This document shows positions 1-7,174 of a stretch of DNA of 55,318 bases, piece by piece (positions within the stretch are counted from its first letter, which is position 1; each line of letters begins with the position of its first letter). The translations under genes were made by a program, and so were the position numbers. The DNA comes from Rhizobiales bacterium CCH3-A5. Lineage in GTDB: Bacteria > Pseudomonadota > Alphaproteobacteria > Rhizobiales > Beijerinckiaceae. The stretch spans positions 1 through 55,318 of the forward strand of contig LSIB01000059.1 of NCBI GenBank assembly GCA_001556025.1, read 5' to 3'. The notes beneath the pieces were generated by a model, which did not search any database, was not told the DNA's origin, and worked only from the letters and a program-made list of their open reading frames with translations.

Positions 1-58
1 AACGTCCGTCACCTCACCCCTGCCCCTCTCCTTACAGGAGAGGGGTTCCCCGTGCATC
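1..58. repeat. REP-like palindrome, half copy (GGGGTGAGG family)
   Basis: Positions 1-58 match 4343-4400 in the same orientation at about 55 of 58 positions. The unit is a tail CCTCACCCCTG followed by a hairpin with arms CCCCTCTCC and GGAGAGGGG. Tail-then-hairpin is the right-hand orientation seen at 4354-4390 and 36139-36190, so a left partner may lie just outside the window. Confidence 0.8.
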
Positions 59-75
59 TTTGGTGGAGGCACAAC

Positions 76-888
76 CTACCCCTCCCAAACCGGCGTCCGC
101 TTTTCCATGAACGCGCCGATGCCTTCCTCCGCATCGCGCGCCAGCATGTTCTCGACCATCACCGCCGAGGCATGGTCATAGGCTGCGCCGAGCCCCATCT
201 CGCGCTGCTCGTAGAAGGTGCGCTTGCCGATCCTGATGGTCGCCGGCGCTTTCGAGGCGATCACCGCCGCCAGCCGTGCGGCCTCCGCCAGCGCTCCGCC
301 CGCCGCCACGACGCGGTTGACCAGCCCCATCCGCGCCGCCTCGTCGGCCGGGACCATCTCGCCCAGCAGCAGCATCTCCATGGCGTGCTTGGCCGAGAGG
401 TTGCGCGACAGCGCGACCATCGGCGTCGAGCAGAACAGGCCGATATGGACGCCCGGCGTGCAGAACCGCGCCTCCGCTCCCGCCACCGCGAGGTCGCAGC
501 TCGCCACGAGCTGGCAGCCGGCGGCCGTCGCAGCGCCTTCGACCGCCGCGATGACCGGCTGGGGCAGGGCGGTGATCTGCTGCATCACGGCCGAGCAGCG
601 CCCGAGGATGTCGGCGAAATAGGCCCGGCCGCGATCGGGATCGGCGCGCCGCGCGCTCATCTCCTTGAGGTCGTGGCCGGCGCAGAAGACGGGCCCCTCG
701 GCCGCCAGGATCACGGCCTTGACCGCGCGATCGGCCGCGATCGCCGCAAAGCTCTCCGACAACGCCGCCAGCATCGCTTCGCTCAGCGGATTGCGCGCCT
801 GCGGCCGGTTCAGCGTCAGCGTCGCGACGCCGCCGCTGTCGGAGCGCAGCAGGATCGGGGCGTCCCCGAGCTTGGCATGGGCATTCAT
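76..888 (-). CDS. Enoyl-CoA hydratase/isomerase family protein, ECHDC3-like
   Basis: A crotonase-fold protein of 270 residues. The CoA-binding stretch FCAGHDLKEM lies near residue 70, and the oxyanion-hole stretch ATAAGCQLVASCDLAVA near residue 120. In active hydratases two glutamates, typically in a GGG-E-L context and a PE-x-G-x-x-P context, perform catalysis. Here those places read AAGCQL and PGVHIGLFCSTP, the pattern of the ECHDC3 subgroup, so classical hydratase activity is doubtful. The start at 888 gives MNAHAKLG; an upstream in-frame ATG at 942 would add 18 residues without similarity. It is divergent from the thioesterase gene at 981, so the two may share a control region. Acyl-CoA metabolism is likely; the reaction is not identifiable. 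Confidence 0.85.
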   Translation of the reverse strand: MNAHAKLGDAPILLRSDSGGVATLTLNRPQARNPLSEAMLAALSESFAAIAADRAVKAVILAAEGPVFCAGHDLKEMSARRADPDRGRAYFADILGRCSAVMQQITALPQPVIAAVEGAATAAGCQLVASCDLAVAGAEARFCTPGVHIGLFCSTPMVALSRNLSAKHAMEMLLLGEMVPADEAARMGLVNRVVAAGGALAEAARLAAVIASKAPATIRIGKRTFYEQREMGLGAAYDHASAVMVENMLARDAEEGIGAFMEKRTPVWEG

Positions 889-980
889 CGCAGGGCCTTT
901 CGCGTCGCAGCCTATTGTCGGCATGCCGGCCTCATGCTGCAAGAGAGGTCAAAGCCGACCCAGGGGCCGTTTTCCGCACC

Positions 981-1415
981 ATGACGACCAAGACCGCCAT
1001 GACCGCCTCCGAGATCGAGGCCTATCTCGATCGGGTCTTTCCGCAGCTCCACATCGGCGGGCGGACCTATTTCGTCGAGGAGGTCGGGCCGATGACCGCC
1101 CGGCTGCGCTGCGACTATCACGAGAAGCACCTGCGCCCGGGCGGCACCATCTCCGGCCCCACCATGATGGCGCTGGCGGATCTCGCGCTCTATGTCGCCA
1201 TCCTGGCCCAGATCGGCCCTGTCGCCCTCGCGGTCACGACGAGCCTCAACTACAATTTCCTGCGCAAGCCGGGGCAGGCGGCGCTGATAGCCGAATGCCG
1301 GCTGCTCAAGCTCGGCCGGCGGCTGGCCGTCGGCGAGGTCTCGCTGTTCTCGCAGGGAGAGAGCGAGATCGTCTGCCACGCGACTGGAACGTACTCGATC
1401 GCGGCCGAGCGCTGA
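981..1415 (+). CDS. PaaI/YbgC-type hotdog thioesterase
   Basis: A small hotdog-fold protein of 144 residues. The helix carrying GGTISGPTMMALADLALY fits the PaaI pattern, in which a conserved acidic residue (here D in MALADLA) activates water to hydrolyse acyl-CoA thioesters. The start at 981 (MTTKTAMTASEIEAYLDRV) matches the usual family length; an in-frame ATG at 915 would place extra residues over the divergent promoter region. It is head-to-head with the ECHDC3-like gene, which also suggests acyl-CoA metabolism. The substrate is unknown. Confidence 0.85.
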   Translation: MTTKTAMTASEIEAYLDRVFPQLHIGGRTYFVEEVGPMTARLRCDYHEKHLRPGGTISGPTMMALADLALYVAILAQIGPVALAVTTSLNYNFLRKPGQAALIAECRLLKLGRRLAVGEVSLFSQGESEIVCHATGTYSIAAER

Positions 1416-1419
1416 GAGG

Positions 1420-2196
1420 TCACTTCTGCGGCAGCGGCTCCAGCCCGGTCTTCCTGATCACCGGTGCGGCCTCGGGCGAACCCAGGCACGCGATCAGCTT
1501 CTTGGCGGCCTCCGGCTCCTTTGCGCCTGCCGCAAGCCCCGCCGAGAACACCGTGACGCGCTGGACCTCCTCGGGAAGAGTTCCGACGAAATCCAGCCCC
1601 TCGATCGGCACGAGCTCGCTGACCTGCTGGAAGCCGAGTTCGGCATCGCCGCGCGCCACGACCGTGCCGACGCGCTCGGAGAAGATTTTCTTCGACTTCG
1701 CCATCACCGCGCCGCTCGGATCGAGTTTTGGGAACAGCTCCTCGGAGAGATAGGTGCCGCTGGCGCTGGCCGAATAGGCGATCGACTTCGCCTCCATCAG
1801 CGTCTTCTTGAGCGCTTCCACCGTCGAGATGTCGGGTTTCGGCGCGCCGGCCTTGACCGAGAGCCCGATCGCCGAGCGCACGAGGTCGACGCGCGTGCCG
1901 GGCTGGCCCTTGCCGTCCTGCGCCAGCTTGTCGAAGGCCTCCGACGCCAGGATGATGACGTCAGCCGGCTCTCCGCGGGCGAGCCGATTGGGAATGGCGT
2001 CCGGGGCCGCGCCCATCGATGCGCCAAAGGCGCTGACCATCTTCTTGCCGATCTTCACCTCGCAACCGGCGACGAGCTCCTTGTAGGCGGCGGTGAAGCC
2101 GCCCGAGCTGATGACGTGGACGTCCGCCTCGGCGGACGGGGCGATGGCTAACGTGCCGAGCGCGACCAGCATCGAAAGAGACAGGGTTCTTGTCAT
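1420..2196 (-). CDS. ModA-like periplasmic substrate-binding protein
   Basis: An extracellular solute-binding protein of 258 residues in the molybdate-binding superfamily. The N-terminus [24 protein letters not shown] is a Sec signal peptide with cleavage after AEA. Two-lobe features follow: the lobe I start [16 protein letters not shown], the stretch [11 protein letters not shown] near residue 85, and [13 protein letters not shown] near residue 200, which is typical of ModA-like anion binders. No ModB permease or ModC ATPase lies beside it, so it is an orphan; many such orphans are not molybdate transporters. It converges with the thioesterase gene, with only 4 bases between stops. The start at 2196 was chosen because it begins the signal peptide. 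Confidence 0.8.
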   Translation of the reverse strand: MTRTLSLSMLVALGTLAIAPSAEADVHVISSGGFTAAYKELVAGCEVKIGKKMVSAFGASMGAAPDAIPNRLARGEPADVIILASEAFDKLAQDGKGQPGTRVDLVRSAIGLSVKAGAPKPDISTVEALKKTLMEAKSIAYSASASGTYLSEELFPKLDPSGAVMAKSKKIFSERVGTVVARGDAELGFQQVSELVPIEGLDFVGTLPEEVQRVTVFSAGLAAGAKEPEAAKKLIACLGSPEAAPVIRKTGLEPLPQK

Positions 2197-2340
2197 GGCG
2201 TGTCCTCCTGCCCCAGCTTCGCCCGAAGCCGGGGCGCGCGGCAAGACGCGGTGCAACACTACAATACGGTATCCAGATACCTTTTGGGGCATATCATTCA
2301 GAAATCAGCGTTTTTCGCTCGCGGGCGACACGGGTGGCGC

Positions 2341-2369
2341 TTGACAGCGCCGGCCGCCCGCCCTATCCC
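2341..2369 (+). promoter_or_regulatory. Probable sigma-70 promoter of rplM-rpsI
   Basis: A perfect -35 TTGACA at 2341-2346 is followed by a 17-base spacer and a -10-like TATCCC at 2364-2369. This puts the start of transcription near 2376, about 60 bases before the rplM ATG. Confidence 0.6.
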
Positions 2370-2435
2370 CCGCCTCACATCGCCGCCGGTCTCGGGCGGC
2401 TTGTCATTTTCTCCAGCCACCGAAGGGGTGTCGCG

Positions 2436-2897
2436 ATGAAGACCATGTCGCTGAAACCCGCCGATGTCGAAAAGAAGTGGGTTGTGATCGACGCCTCCGG
2501 GCTCGTCGTCGGCCGTCTCGCCACCATCGTGGCGTTGCGTCTGCGCGGCAAGCACAAGGCCAATTACACGCCCCATGTCGACTGCGGCGACAACATCGTG
2601 ATCGTGAATGCCGACAAGGTCGTCCTGACCGGCCGCAAGCGCGACCAGAAGATCTATTATCACCACACCGGCTATGCCGGCGGCATCAAGGAACGCTCGG
2701 CCAAGTTCATTCTCGAAGGCCGCTTCCCTGAGCGCATCGTCGAGAAGGCCGTCGAGCGCATGCTGCCGCGCGGTCCTCTGTTCCGCCAGATCCTCGGCAA
2801 TCTGCGCGTCTACAAGGGCGCCGAGCATCCCCATGCCGCGCAGTCGCCGGAGGCGCTCGACGTCGCCGCGCTCAACCGCAAGAATGCGAGGGTCTGA
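2436..2897 (+). CDS. rplM: 50S ribosomal protein L13
   Basis: L13 of the large ribosomal subunit, 153 residues. Family signatures are visible: [16 protein letters not shown] near residue 16, [17 protein letters not shown] near residue 38, and the C-terminal [20 protein letters not shown]. The ATG at 2436 has AAGGGG seven bases upstream. rpsI begins two bases after the rplM stop, so the pair is translated together, as in almost all bacteria. Confidence 0.98.
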   Translation: MKTMSLKPADVEKKWVVIDASGLVVGRLATIVALRLRGKHKANYTPHVDCGDNIVIVNADKVVLTGRKRDQKIYYHHTGYAGGIKERSAKFILEGRFPERIVEKAVERMLPRGPLFRQILGNLRVYKGAEHPHAAQSPEALDVAALNRKNARV

Positions 2898-2899
2898 CC

Positions 2900-3379
2900 A
2901 TGGCCGAGGTTCTCCAGTCTCTCGCCGATCTCGGCGGCGCCGCAAAGGCGGCTCAGCCGGACGCTCCCGTCCATGTCAAGAAGGTCGACGCGCAGGGCCG
3001 CGCCTATGCCACCGGCAAGCGCAAGAACGCCATCGCCCGCGTCTGGATCAAGCCGGGCTCCGGCAAGATCACGGTCAACACCCGTGATCAGGAGGTCTAT
3101 TTCGCCCGTCCGGTGCTGCGCATGGTCCTGCAGCAGCCGCTGCAACTCGTCGAGCGCATGACCCAGTACGACGTCGTCGTCACGGTCAAGGGCGGCGGAC
3201 TTTCGGGCCAGGCCGGCGCGGTCCGCCACGGCATCTCCAAGGCCCTGACCTTCTTCGAGCCCGAGCTTCGCGGCCCGCTCAAGAAGGAAGGCTTCCTGAC
3301 CCGCGATTCGCGCGTCGTCGAGCGCAAGAAGTTCGGCAAGGCCAAGGCTCGCCGTTCGTTCCAGTTCTCGAAGCGCTGA
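2900..3379 (+). CDS. rpsI: 30S ribosomal protein S9
   Basis: S9 of the small subunit, 159 residues. It has an alphaproteobacterial N-terminal extension of about 35 residues before the conserved [20 protein letters not shown]. The basic C-terminal tail [18 protein letters not shown] reaches toward the P-site tRNA; the last residue is R, as expected. Second gene of the rplM operon, closed by the terminator at 3420. Confidence 0.98.
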   Translation: MAEVLQSLADLGGAAKAAQPDAPVHVKKVDAQGRAYATGKRKNAIARVWIKPGSGKITVNTRDQEVYFARPVLRMVLQQPLQLVERMTQYDVVVTVKGGGLSGQAGAVRHGISKALTFFEPELRGPLKKEGFLTRDSRVVERKKFGKAKARRSFQFSKR

Positions 3380-3419
3380 TCGAACGCAGCTTCGGCTGTC
3401 GTTTACCGGCCATGCATCA

Positions 3420-3445
3420 GGGCGGCTCGCAAGAGCCGCCCTTTT
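3420..3445 (+). terminator. Rho-independent terminator of rplM-rpsI
   Basis: A perfect 9-bp stem GGGCGGCTC/GAGCCGCCC with a GCAA tetraloop is followed by TTTT. It ends 37 bases before the SDR start, separating the ribosomal operon from the next gene. Confidence 0.85.
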
Positions 3446-3482
3446 CGTATTGGCTGTCGCAAAACACGAAGGAGTTCAGCCC

Positions 3483-4235
3483 ATGACCCGTCCCGTCCTC
3501 ATCGTCACCGGCAGCAGCCGCGGCATCGGGGCCGCCACCTGCATCATGGCGGCCAAGCGCGGCTATGACGTCGCGGTGAACTATCAGGGCAACGCGCAGG
3601 CGGCCGCCAGCGTGGTCGCGGCCTGCGAGGCGGCTGGCGCGAAGGCCGTCGCGATCCAGGGCGACATGGCGAGTGCCACCGACATCATCCGTCTCTTCGC
3701 CGAGGCCAAAGCTGCGCTTGGTCCGATCAGCCACGTCGTCAACAATGCCGGCATTACGGGCAAGGCGAGCCCGCTGGCCGACGCCGACACGGCCGTCATC
3801 CGCGCCTGCATCGACGTCAACGTCACGGGCGCGATCCTGGTGGCGCGCGAGGCGGCGAGGGCGCTGACCTCCAACACCGAGGCGCCGGCAAAGGCGATCG
3901 TCAACATCTCCTCGGCCGCCGCCACGTTGGGCTCGCCGGGTGAATATGTCTGGTACGCCGCCTCGAAGGGCGCGGTCGATACGCTGACGATCGGCCTGTC
4001 GAAGGAACTCGCCCCGGCCGGCATCCGCGTCAACGCGGTCTCGCCCGGCGTCACCGAGACCGAGATCCACGCCTTGTCCACCGGCGAGCCCGGCCGCGCC
4101 GCCCGCCTCGCGCCGTCGGTGCCGCTCCAGCGGGCCGCGACGCCCGACGAGATCGCCGAGGCGGTGCTGTTCCTGCTCTCGGAGGCGTCGGCCTATACGA
4201 CGGGAGTCATTCTGAGGGTCGCCGGCGGACGTTGA
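3483..4235 (+). CDS. Short-chain dehydrogenase/reductase (3-oxoacyl-ACP reductase type)
   Basis: A classical SDR of 250 residues. The Rossmann motif TGSSRGIGAAT lies at the N-terminus, NNAG near residue 88, the catalytic Ser in SSAAATLG near residue 142, and the catalytic YAASK near residue 158. PGVTETEIHA follows, then the C-terminal TGVILRVAGGR found in FabG-like enzymes. It most likely reduces a carbonyl with NAD(P)H; the substrate cannot be named. AAGGAG lies upstream of the ATG at 3483. The gene is single, between the rpsI terminator and a REPIN-like repeat. Confidence 0.9.
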   Translation: MTRPVLIVTGSSRGIGAATCIMAAKRGYDVAVNYQGNAQAAASVVAACEAAGAKAVAIQGDMASATDIIRLFAEAKAALGPISHVVNNAGITGKASPLADADTAVIRACIDVNVTGAILVAREAARALTSNTEAPAKAIVNISSAAATLGSPGEYVWYAASKGAVDTLTIGLSKELAPAGIRVNAVSPGVTETEIHALSTGEPGRAARLAPSVPLQRAATPDEIAEAVLFLLSEASAYTTGVILRVAGGR

Positions 4236-4245
4236 AGCGCTGGAA

Positions 4246-4390
4246 GAACCCCTCTCCCGGAGGGAGAGGGGCAGGGGTGAGGGGTCGGCCCTTCAACCAG
4301 CGAAGCGAAACCTGTCCACGCGGCCGTTCAAGCCGCTCTCGAAACGTTCGTCACCTCACCCCTGCCCCTCTCCTTACAGGAGAGGGGTTC
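4246..4390. repeat. REPIN-like pair of inverted palindromes
   Basis: The left unit 4246-4282 is a hairpin (CCCCTCTCC, GGAGAGGGG arms) then the tail CAGGGGTGAGG. The right unit 4354-4390 is its reverse complement apart from the loop. Hairpins face outward and tails inward across about 71 bases of unrelated sequence. This is the arrangement of REPINs. The right unit extends into a direct repeat of positions 1-58. Confidence 0.8.
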
Positions 4391-4518
4391 CTCGTGCCTC
4401 GACGACAAACGGTCGAGCGATAAACGACAGATTCGGCTGCGAACACTGGTGTTCCCGACTGCCAGCCACGCCGCGCCATGCTAAATCCCTCGGCTCAACC
4501 CGCCGCCCGCGAGCTCCC

Positions 4519-4803
4519 ATGCGCGTCCTGCTGACCCTGATTGCCTTCGGCATGATCGCCGTGCCGGCCTTGCTCGCGCTCTCCAGTGCGCGCCATGGCC
4601 GCGGCCGGCGCATCGCCAACGCGCTCGTCATCTTCCTGACGCCGGCGATCGCGCTCGGCCTGATCCATGGCGTGCCTGAGCTCGACGGCCGGGCGCTGCA
4701 GAACCCGGTCGCCTGGACGACATTGCGCCTCGTGCTGTCGGGCCTCGCGCTGATCCTGCCCTGGTGCCTCTATGTCTGGCTCGCGGGCCGGCGCCGACCT
4801 TGA
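4519..4803 (+). CDS. Small hypothetical membrane protein
   Basis: A 94-residue protein with three hydrophobic stretches: residues 3-22 (LLTLIAFGMIAVPALLALSS), about 34-50 (ALVIFLTPAIALGLIH) and about 69-89 (LRLVLSGLALILPWCLYVWLA). A basic loop RHGRGRR follows the first. It is probably an inner-membrane protein with three helices. It ends nine bases before speB and probably shares its transcript. I do not recognise the family. Confidence 0.6.
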   Translation: MRVLLTLIAFGMIAVPALLALSSARHGRGRRIANALVIFLTPAIALGLIHGVPELDGRALQNPVAWTTLRLVLSGLALILPWCLYVWLAGRRRP

Positions 4804-4812
4804 GACGATGCG

Positions 4813-5769
4813 ATGACCGAACCCGCCGATACGCCCACGATCGACCACGCCTTCACCGGCGACAGGCGCGGCCCCGCCCATGACCCGACCTATGCGGGCG
4901 CGCTCTCCTTCATGCGCCGGCGCTACAGCAAGGATGTGGCGGGCTGCGATCTCGTGATCTGGGGCGTACCCTTCGATCTCGCGGTCTCGAACCGGCCGGG
5001 CACGCGCTTCGGCCCGCAGGCGATGCGCCGTGTCAGCGCCATCTTCGACGGCGACGCGCAATTTCCCTCGCGCATCGACCCGTTCGAGATCCTCAGCGCG
5101 GTCGACTATGGCGACTGCCTGCTGCCGCGCGGCGATCTGCAGGGCTGCGCGAAGGCCATCGAGGACGGCGCAGCCGCGATCATCGCAACCGCTGCGCATC
5201 TCGTCACGCTCGGCGGCGATCATTTCATCACCCTGCCGCTGCTGCGCGCCCATGTCGCTCGTTACGGCAGGCTCGCGCTTGTCCAGTTCGACGCGCATCA
5301 GGACACCTGGGACGACGGCGTCGGCGCGATCAGCCACGGCGCCTTCGTGCTGGAGGCGGTGCGCGAGAACCTGATCGACGTCGAGCGTTCGATCCAGATC
5401 GGCATCCGCACCGTCGCGCCGCGCGATTGCGGGATCGCCATCATCGACGGCTACGAGGCGCAGGCGCTCGGTGTCGAGGGCGTCGTCGCCCGCATCATGG
5501 AGCGGGTGGGGCAGGGGCCGGCCTATCTCACCTTCGACATCGACGCGATCGACCCCGGCCACGCGCCGGGCACCGGCACGCCGGTCGCCGGCGGGCTGTC
5601 GACGGCGCAGGCGCTGCGCATGGTCTGGGGTCTGCGCGGTCTCGATCTCCGAGGCATGGACATCGTCGAGGTCTCGCCGCCCTACGACCACGCCGACGCG
5701 ACCGCGATCGCGGGCGCTGCCGTGGCGCAGCACTACATCCAGATGCTGGCGCTGAGGAAGGCGGGTTGA
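4813..5769 (+). CDS. speB: Agmatinase-family ureohydrolase
   Basis: A 318-residue arginase-superfamily enzyme. The binuclear manganese ligands are all present: GGDH near residue 136, DAHQD near residue 160, and FDIDAIDP near residue 241. DIVEVSPPYDHADATAIAGA follows near the C-terminus. The family hydrolyses agmatine (to putrescine and urea) or related guanidino compounds such as guanidinobutyrate. It lies upstream of argC, an order known from Rhizobiaceae (rplM, rpsI, speB, argC), which links it to arginine metabolism. The exact substrate is an inference; agmatinase, guanidinobutyrase and proclavaminate amidinohydrolase are hard to separate by eye. Confidence 0.88.
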   Translation: MTEPADTPTIDHAFTGDRRGPAHDPTYAGALSFMRRRYSKDVAGCDLVIWGVPFDLAVSNRPGTRFGPQAMRRVSAIFDGDAQFPSRIDPFEILSAVDYGDCLLPRGDLQGCAKAIEDGAAAIIATAAHLVTLGGDHFITLPLLRAHVARYGRLALVQFDAHQDTWDDGVGAISHGAFVLEAVRENLIDVERSIQIGIRTVAPRDCGIAIIDGYEAQALGVEGVVARIMERVGQGPAYLTFDIDAIDPGHAPGTGTPVAGGLSTAQALRMVWGLRGLDLRGMDIVEVSPPYDHADATAIAGAAVAQHYIQMLALRKAG

Positions 5770-5843
5770 ATCGGGGTATGAAGGCGTTGAATCAATACGC
5801 CCGGCAAGTGATCCAACCGACTTACAATGCAAGATGATTCCTT

Positions 5844-5938
5844 CCCGTCATGCTCGGGCTTCTCCCGAGCATCCACGTCTCCCTACATCGCTCGACGACG
5901 GGAGACGTGGATGGTCTCCACGAGGCCGACCATGGCGA
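5844..5938. repeat. Three-hairpin dispersed repeat, copy 1
   Basis: It opens with CCGTCATG, then a hairpin ATGCTCGGG/CCCGAGCAT. A second hairpin CCACGTCTCC/GGGAGACGTGG follows, and a third one closes at GACCATGGCG. A second copy lies at 51093-51188. This type of intergenic element is common in Hyphomicrobiales. Confidence 0.75.
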
Positions 5939-5963
5939 AGAAGGCAGTTCGCACCTCTGATCA

Positions 5964-5992
5964 TTGACAGCCTCGCCCCGCTCCCTCATATC
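5964..5992 (+). promoter_or_regulatory. Promoter of the arg leader and argC
   Basis: A perfect -35 TTGACA at 5964-5969, a 17-base spacer and CATATC at 5987-5992. The expected transcription start falls at about 5998-6000, on the ATG of the leader ORF at 5999. The leader would therefore be translated from a leaderless transcript. Confidence 0.6.
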
Positions 5993-5998
5993 CCTGCC

Positions 5999-6058
5999 AT
6001 GACCACCAACCTGTCCCGACGTCGTCCGCTCCCGGCCGCCCTTGCGCGACCGCGATGA
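5999..6058 (+). CDS. Arginine-rich leader peptide (attenuator ORF)
   Basis: A 19-residue ORF, MTTNLSRRRPLPAALARPR, ends 104 bases before argC. Five of 19 residues are Arg, three of them consecutive. The Arg codons are CGA, CGT, CGT, CGA and CGA; the CGC codon favoured in neighbouring genes is not used. An intrinsic terminator follows 28 bases later. Ribosome stalling at the Arg run during arginine shortage would control whether the terminator forms, as for amino-acid operons in enterobacteria. Its ATG sits at the predicted transcription start, like the leaderless trpL of Sinorhizobium meliloti. Function is inferred from this layout. Confidence 0.6.
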   Translation: MTTNLSRRRPLPAALARPR

Positions 6059-6086
6059 CGCTCGGCCGCTAGTCCGAACGCCCGCG

Positions 6087-6111
6087 ACCGCGCCAGGAGC
6101 GCGGTTTTTTT
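6087..6111 (+). terminator. Attenuator terminator upstream of argC
   Basis: A perfect 7-bp stem ACCGCGC/GCGCGGT with loop CAGGA is followed directly by seven T in 6105-6111 (the first pairs in the stem). It stands between the leader ORF and argC with no other gene ending nearby, so a regulatory role is more likely than simple termination. The upstream GCGCG at 6044-6048 could compete for the left arm; this was not folded. Confidence 0.75.
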
Positions 6112-6162
6112 ATGCCTGAAGCCGACGAAGCATTCGCGCTGTCGCACCCATCGGGGGCCAAG

Positions 6163-7095
6163 ATGAGCCAGAACCTGAAATCCATCTTCATCGACGGCGA
6201 GGCCGGCACCACGGGCCTCGGCATCCGCGACCGGCTGGCGGCGCTGCCGGAGGTCGCCGTGAAAAGCATCGATCCCGACAGGCGCAAGGATCCCGCCGCC
6301 CGCAAGGAGATGATGGCCGGCGTCGATCTCGTCGTGCTATGCCTGCCCGACGACGCGGCGAAGGAATCGGTCGCGCTGGCCGACGAACTGGGCGCCAATG
6401 CCCCGAAAATCGTCGATGCGGCGACCGCGCATCGCGTCGCGCCAGGCTGGGTCTATGGCTTCGCCGAACTCGCGCCGGGCCATGCGGACAGAATCGCCAA
6501 CGCCAATCGCGTCGCCAATCCCGGCTGCTATCCGACGGGCGCGATAGCGCTGCTGCGGCCGCTGGTCGATGCCGGGCTGCTGCCGCAGGACCATCCGGTC
6601 GCGATCAACGCCGTCTCGGGCTATTCCGGTGGCGGCAAATCCATGATCGAGGACCACGAGGCGGGCAGCGCGCCGGCCTTCGAGCTGTATGGGCTTGGCC
6701 TGAAGCACAAGCACCTGCCCGAACTGCAGGAATATGCGCGGCTGACGAGGCGGCCGATCTTCGTGCCGTCCGTCGGCGGTTTCCGGCAGGGCATGCTGGT
6801 CTCGATCCCGCTGCATCTCGACATGCTGCCCGGCAGGCCGAAGCTCGCCGACCTCGGGACGGCGCTGGCCGAGCGCTATGCCGGCTCGACCTATGTCTCG
6901 GTGGTTGACGGCGCGCTGAGCGGCGGGAAGCTGGAGCCGGAGGCGCTCAATGACACCAACCTCTTGGAATTGCGGGTGTTCGGCGATGACACGCTCGGCC
7001 AGGCGGTGCTGGTGGCGCGGCTCGACAATCTCGGCAAGGGCGCGTCCGGCGCGGCGGTGCAGAACATCCGTCTGATGCTCGGCTTGCCCGAGTGA
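6163..7095 (+). CDS. argC: N-acetyl-gamma-glutamyl-phosphate reductase (type 2)
   Basis: It reduces N-acetylglutamyl phosphate to the semialdehyde with NADPH, the third step of arginine synthesis. The protein has 310 residues, the length of the short type 2 class. The N-terminal nucleotide-binding motif is IFIDGEAGTTGLGIRDRL. The catalytic Cys lies in VANPGCYPTGAI near residue 120, and NAVSGYSGGGKSM follows near residue 150. The ATG at 6163 was preferred over 6112 because the conserved domain begins a few residues later and GGGGGCC precedes it. It is probably regulated by attenuation through the leader ORF at 5999. Confidence 0.95.
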   Translation: MSQNLKSIFIDGEAGTTGLGIRDRLAALPEVAVKSIDPDRRKDPAARKEMMAGVDLVVLCLPDDAAKESVALADELGANAPKIVDAATAHRVAPGWVYGFAELAPGHADRIANANRVANPGCYPTGAIALLRPLVDAGLLPQDHPVAINAVSGYSGGGKSMIEDHEAGSAPAFELYGLGLKHKHLPELQEYARLTRRPIFVPSVGGFRQGMLVSIPLHLDMLPGRPKLADLGTALAERYAGSTYVSVVDGALSGGKLEPEALNDTNLLELRVFGDDTLGQAVLVARLDNLGKGASGAAVQNIRLMLGLPE

Positions 7096-7174
7096 TCTCT
7101 CACGGGATCGTGATCGGTCTGTCCGCCGTACGGATTGCAACCATTTGCGTCGGCGGTGGTTAATTCGGAGAGAC

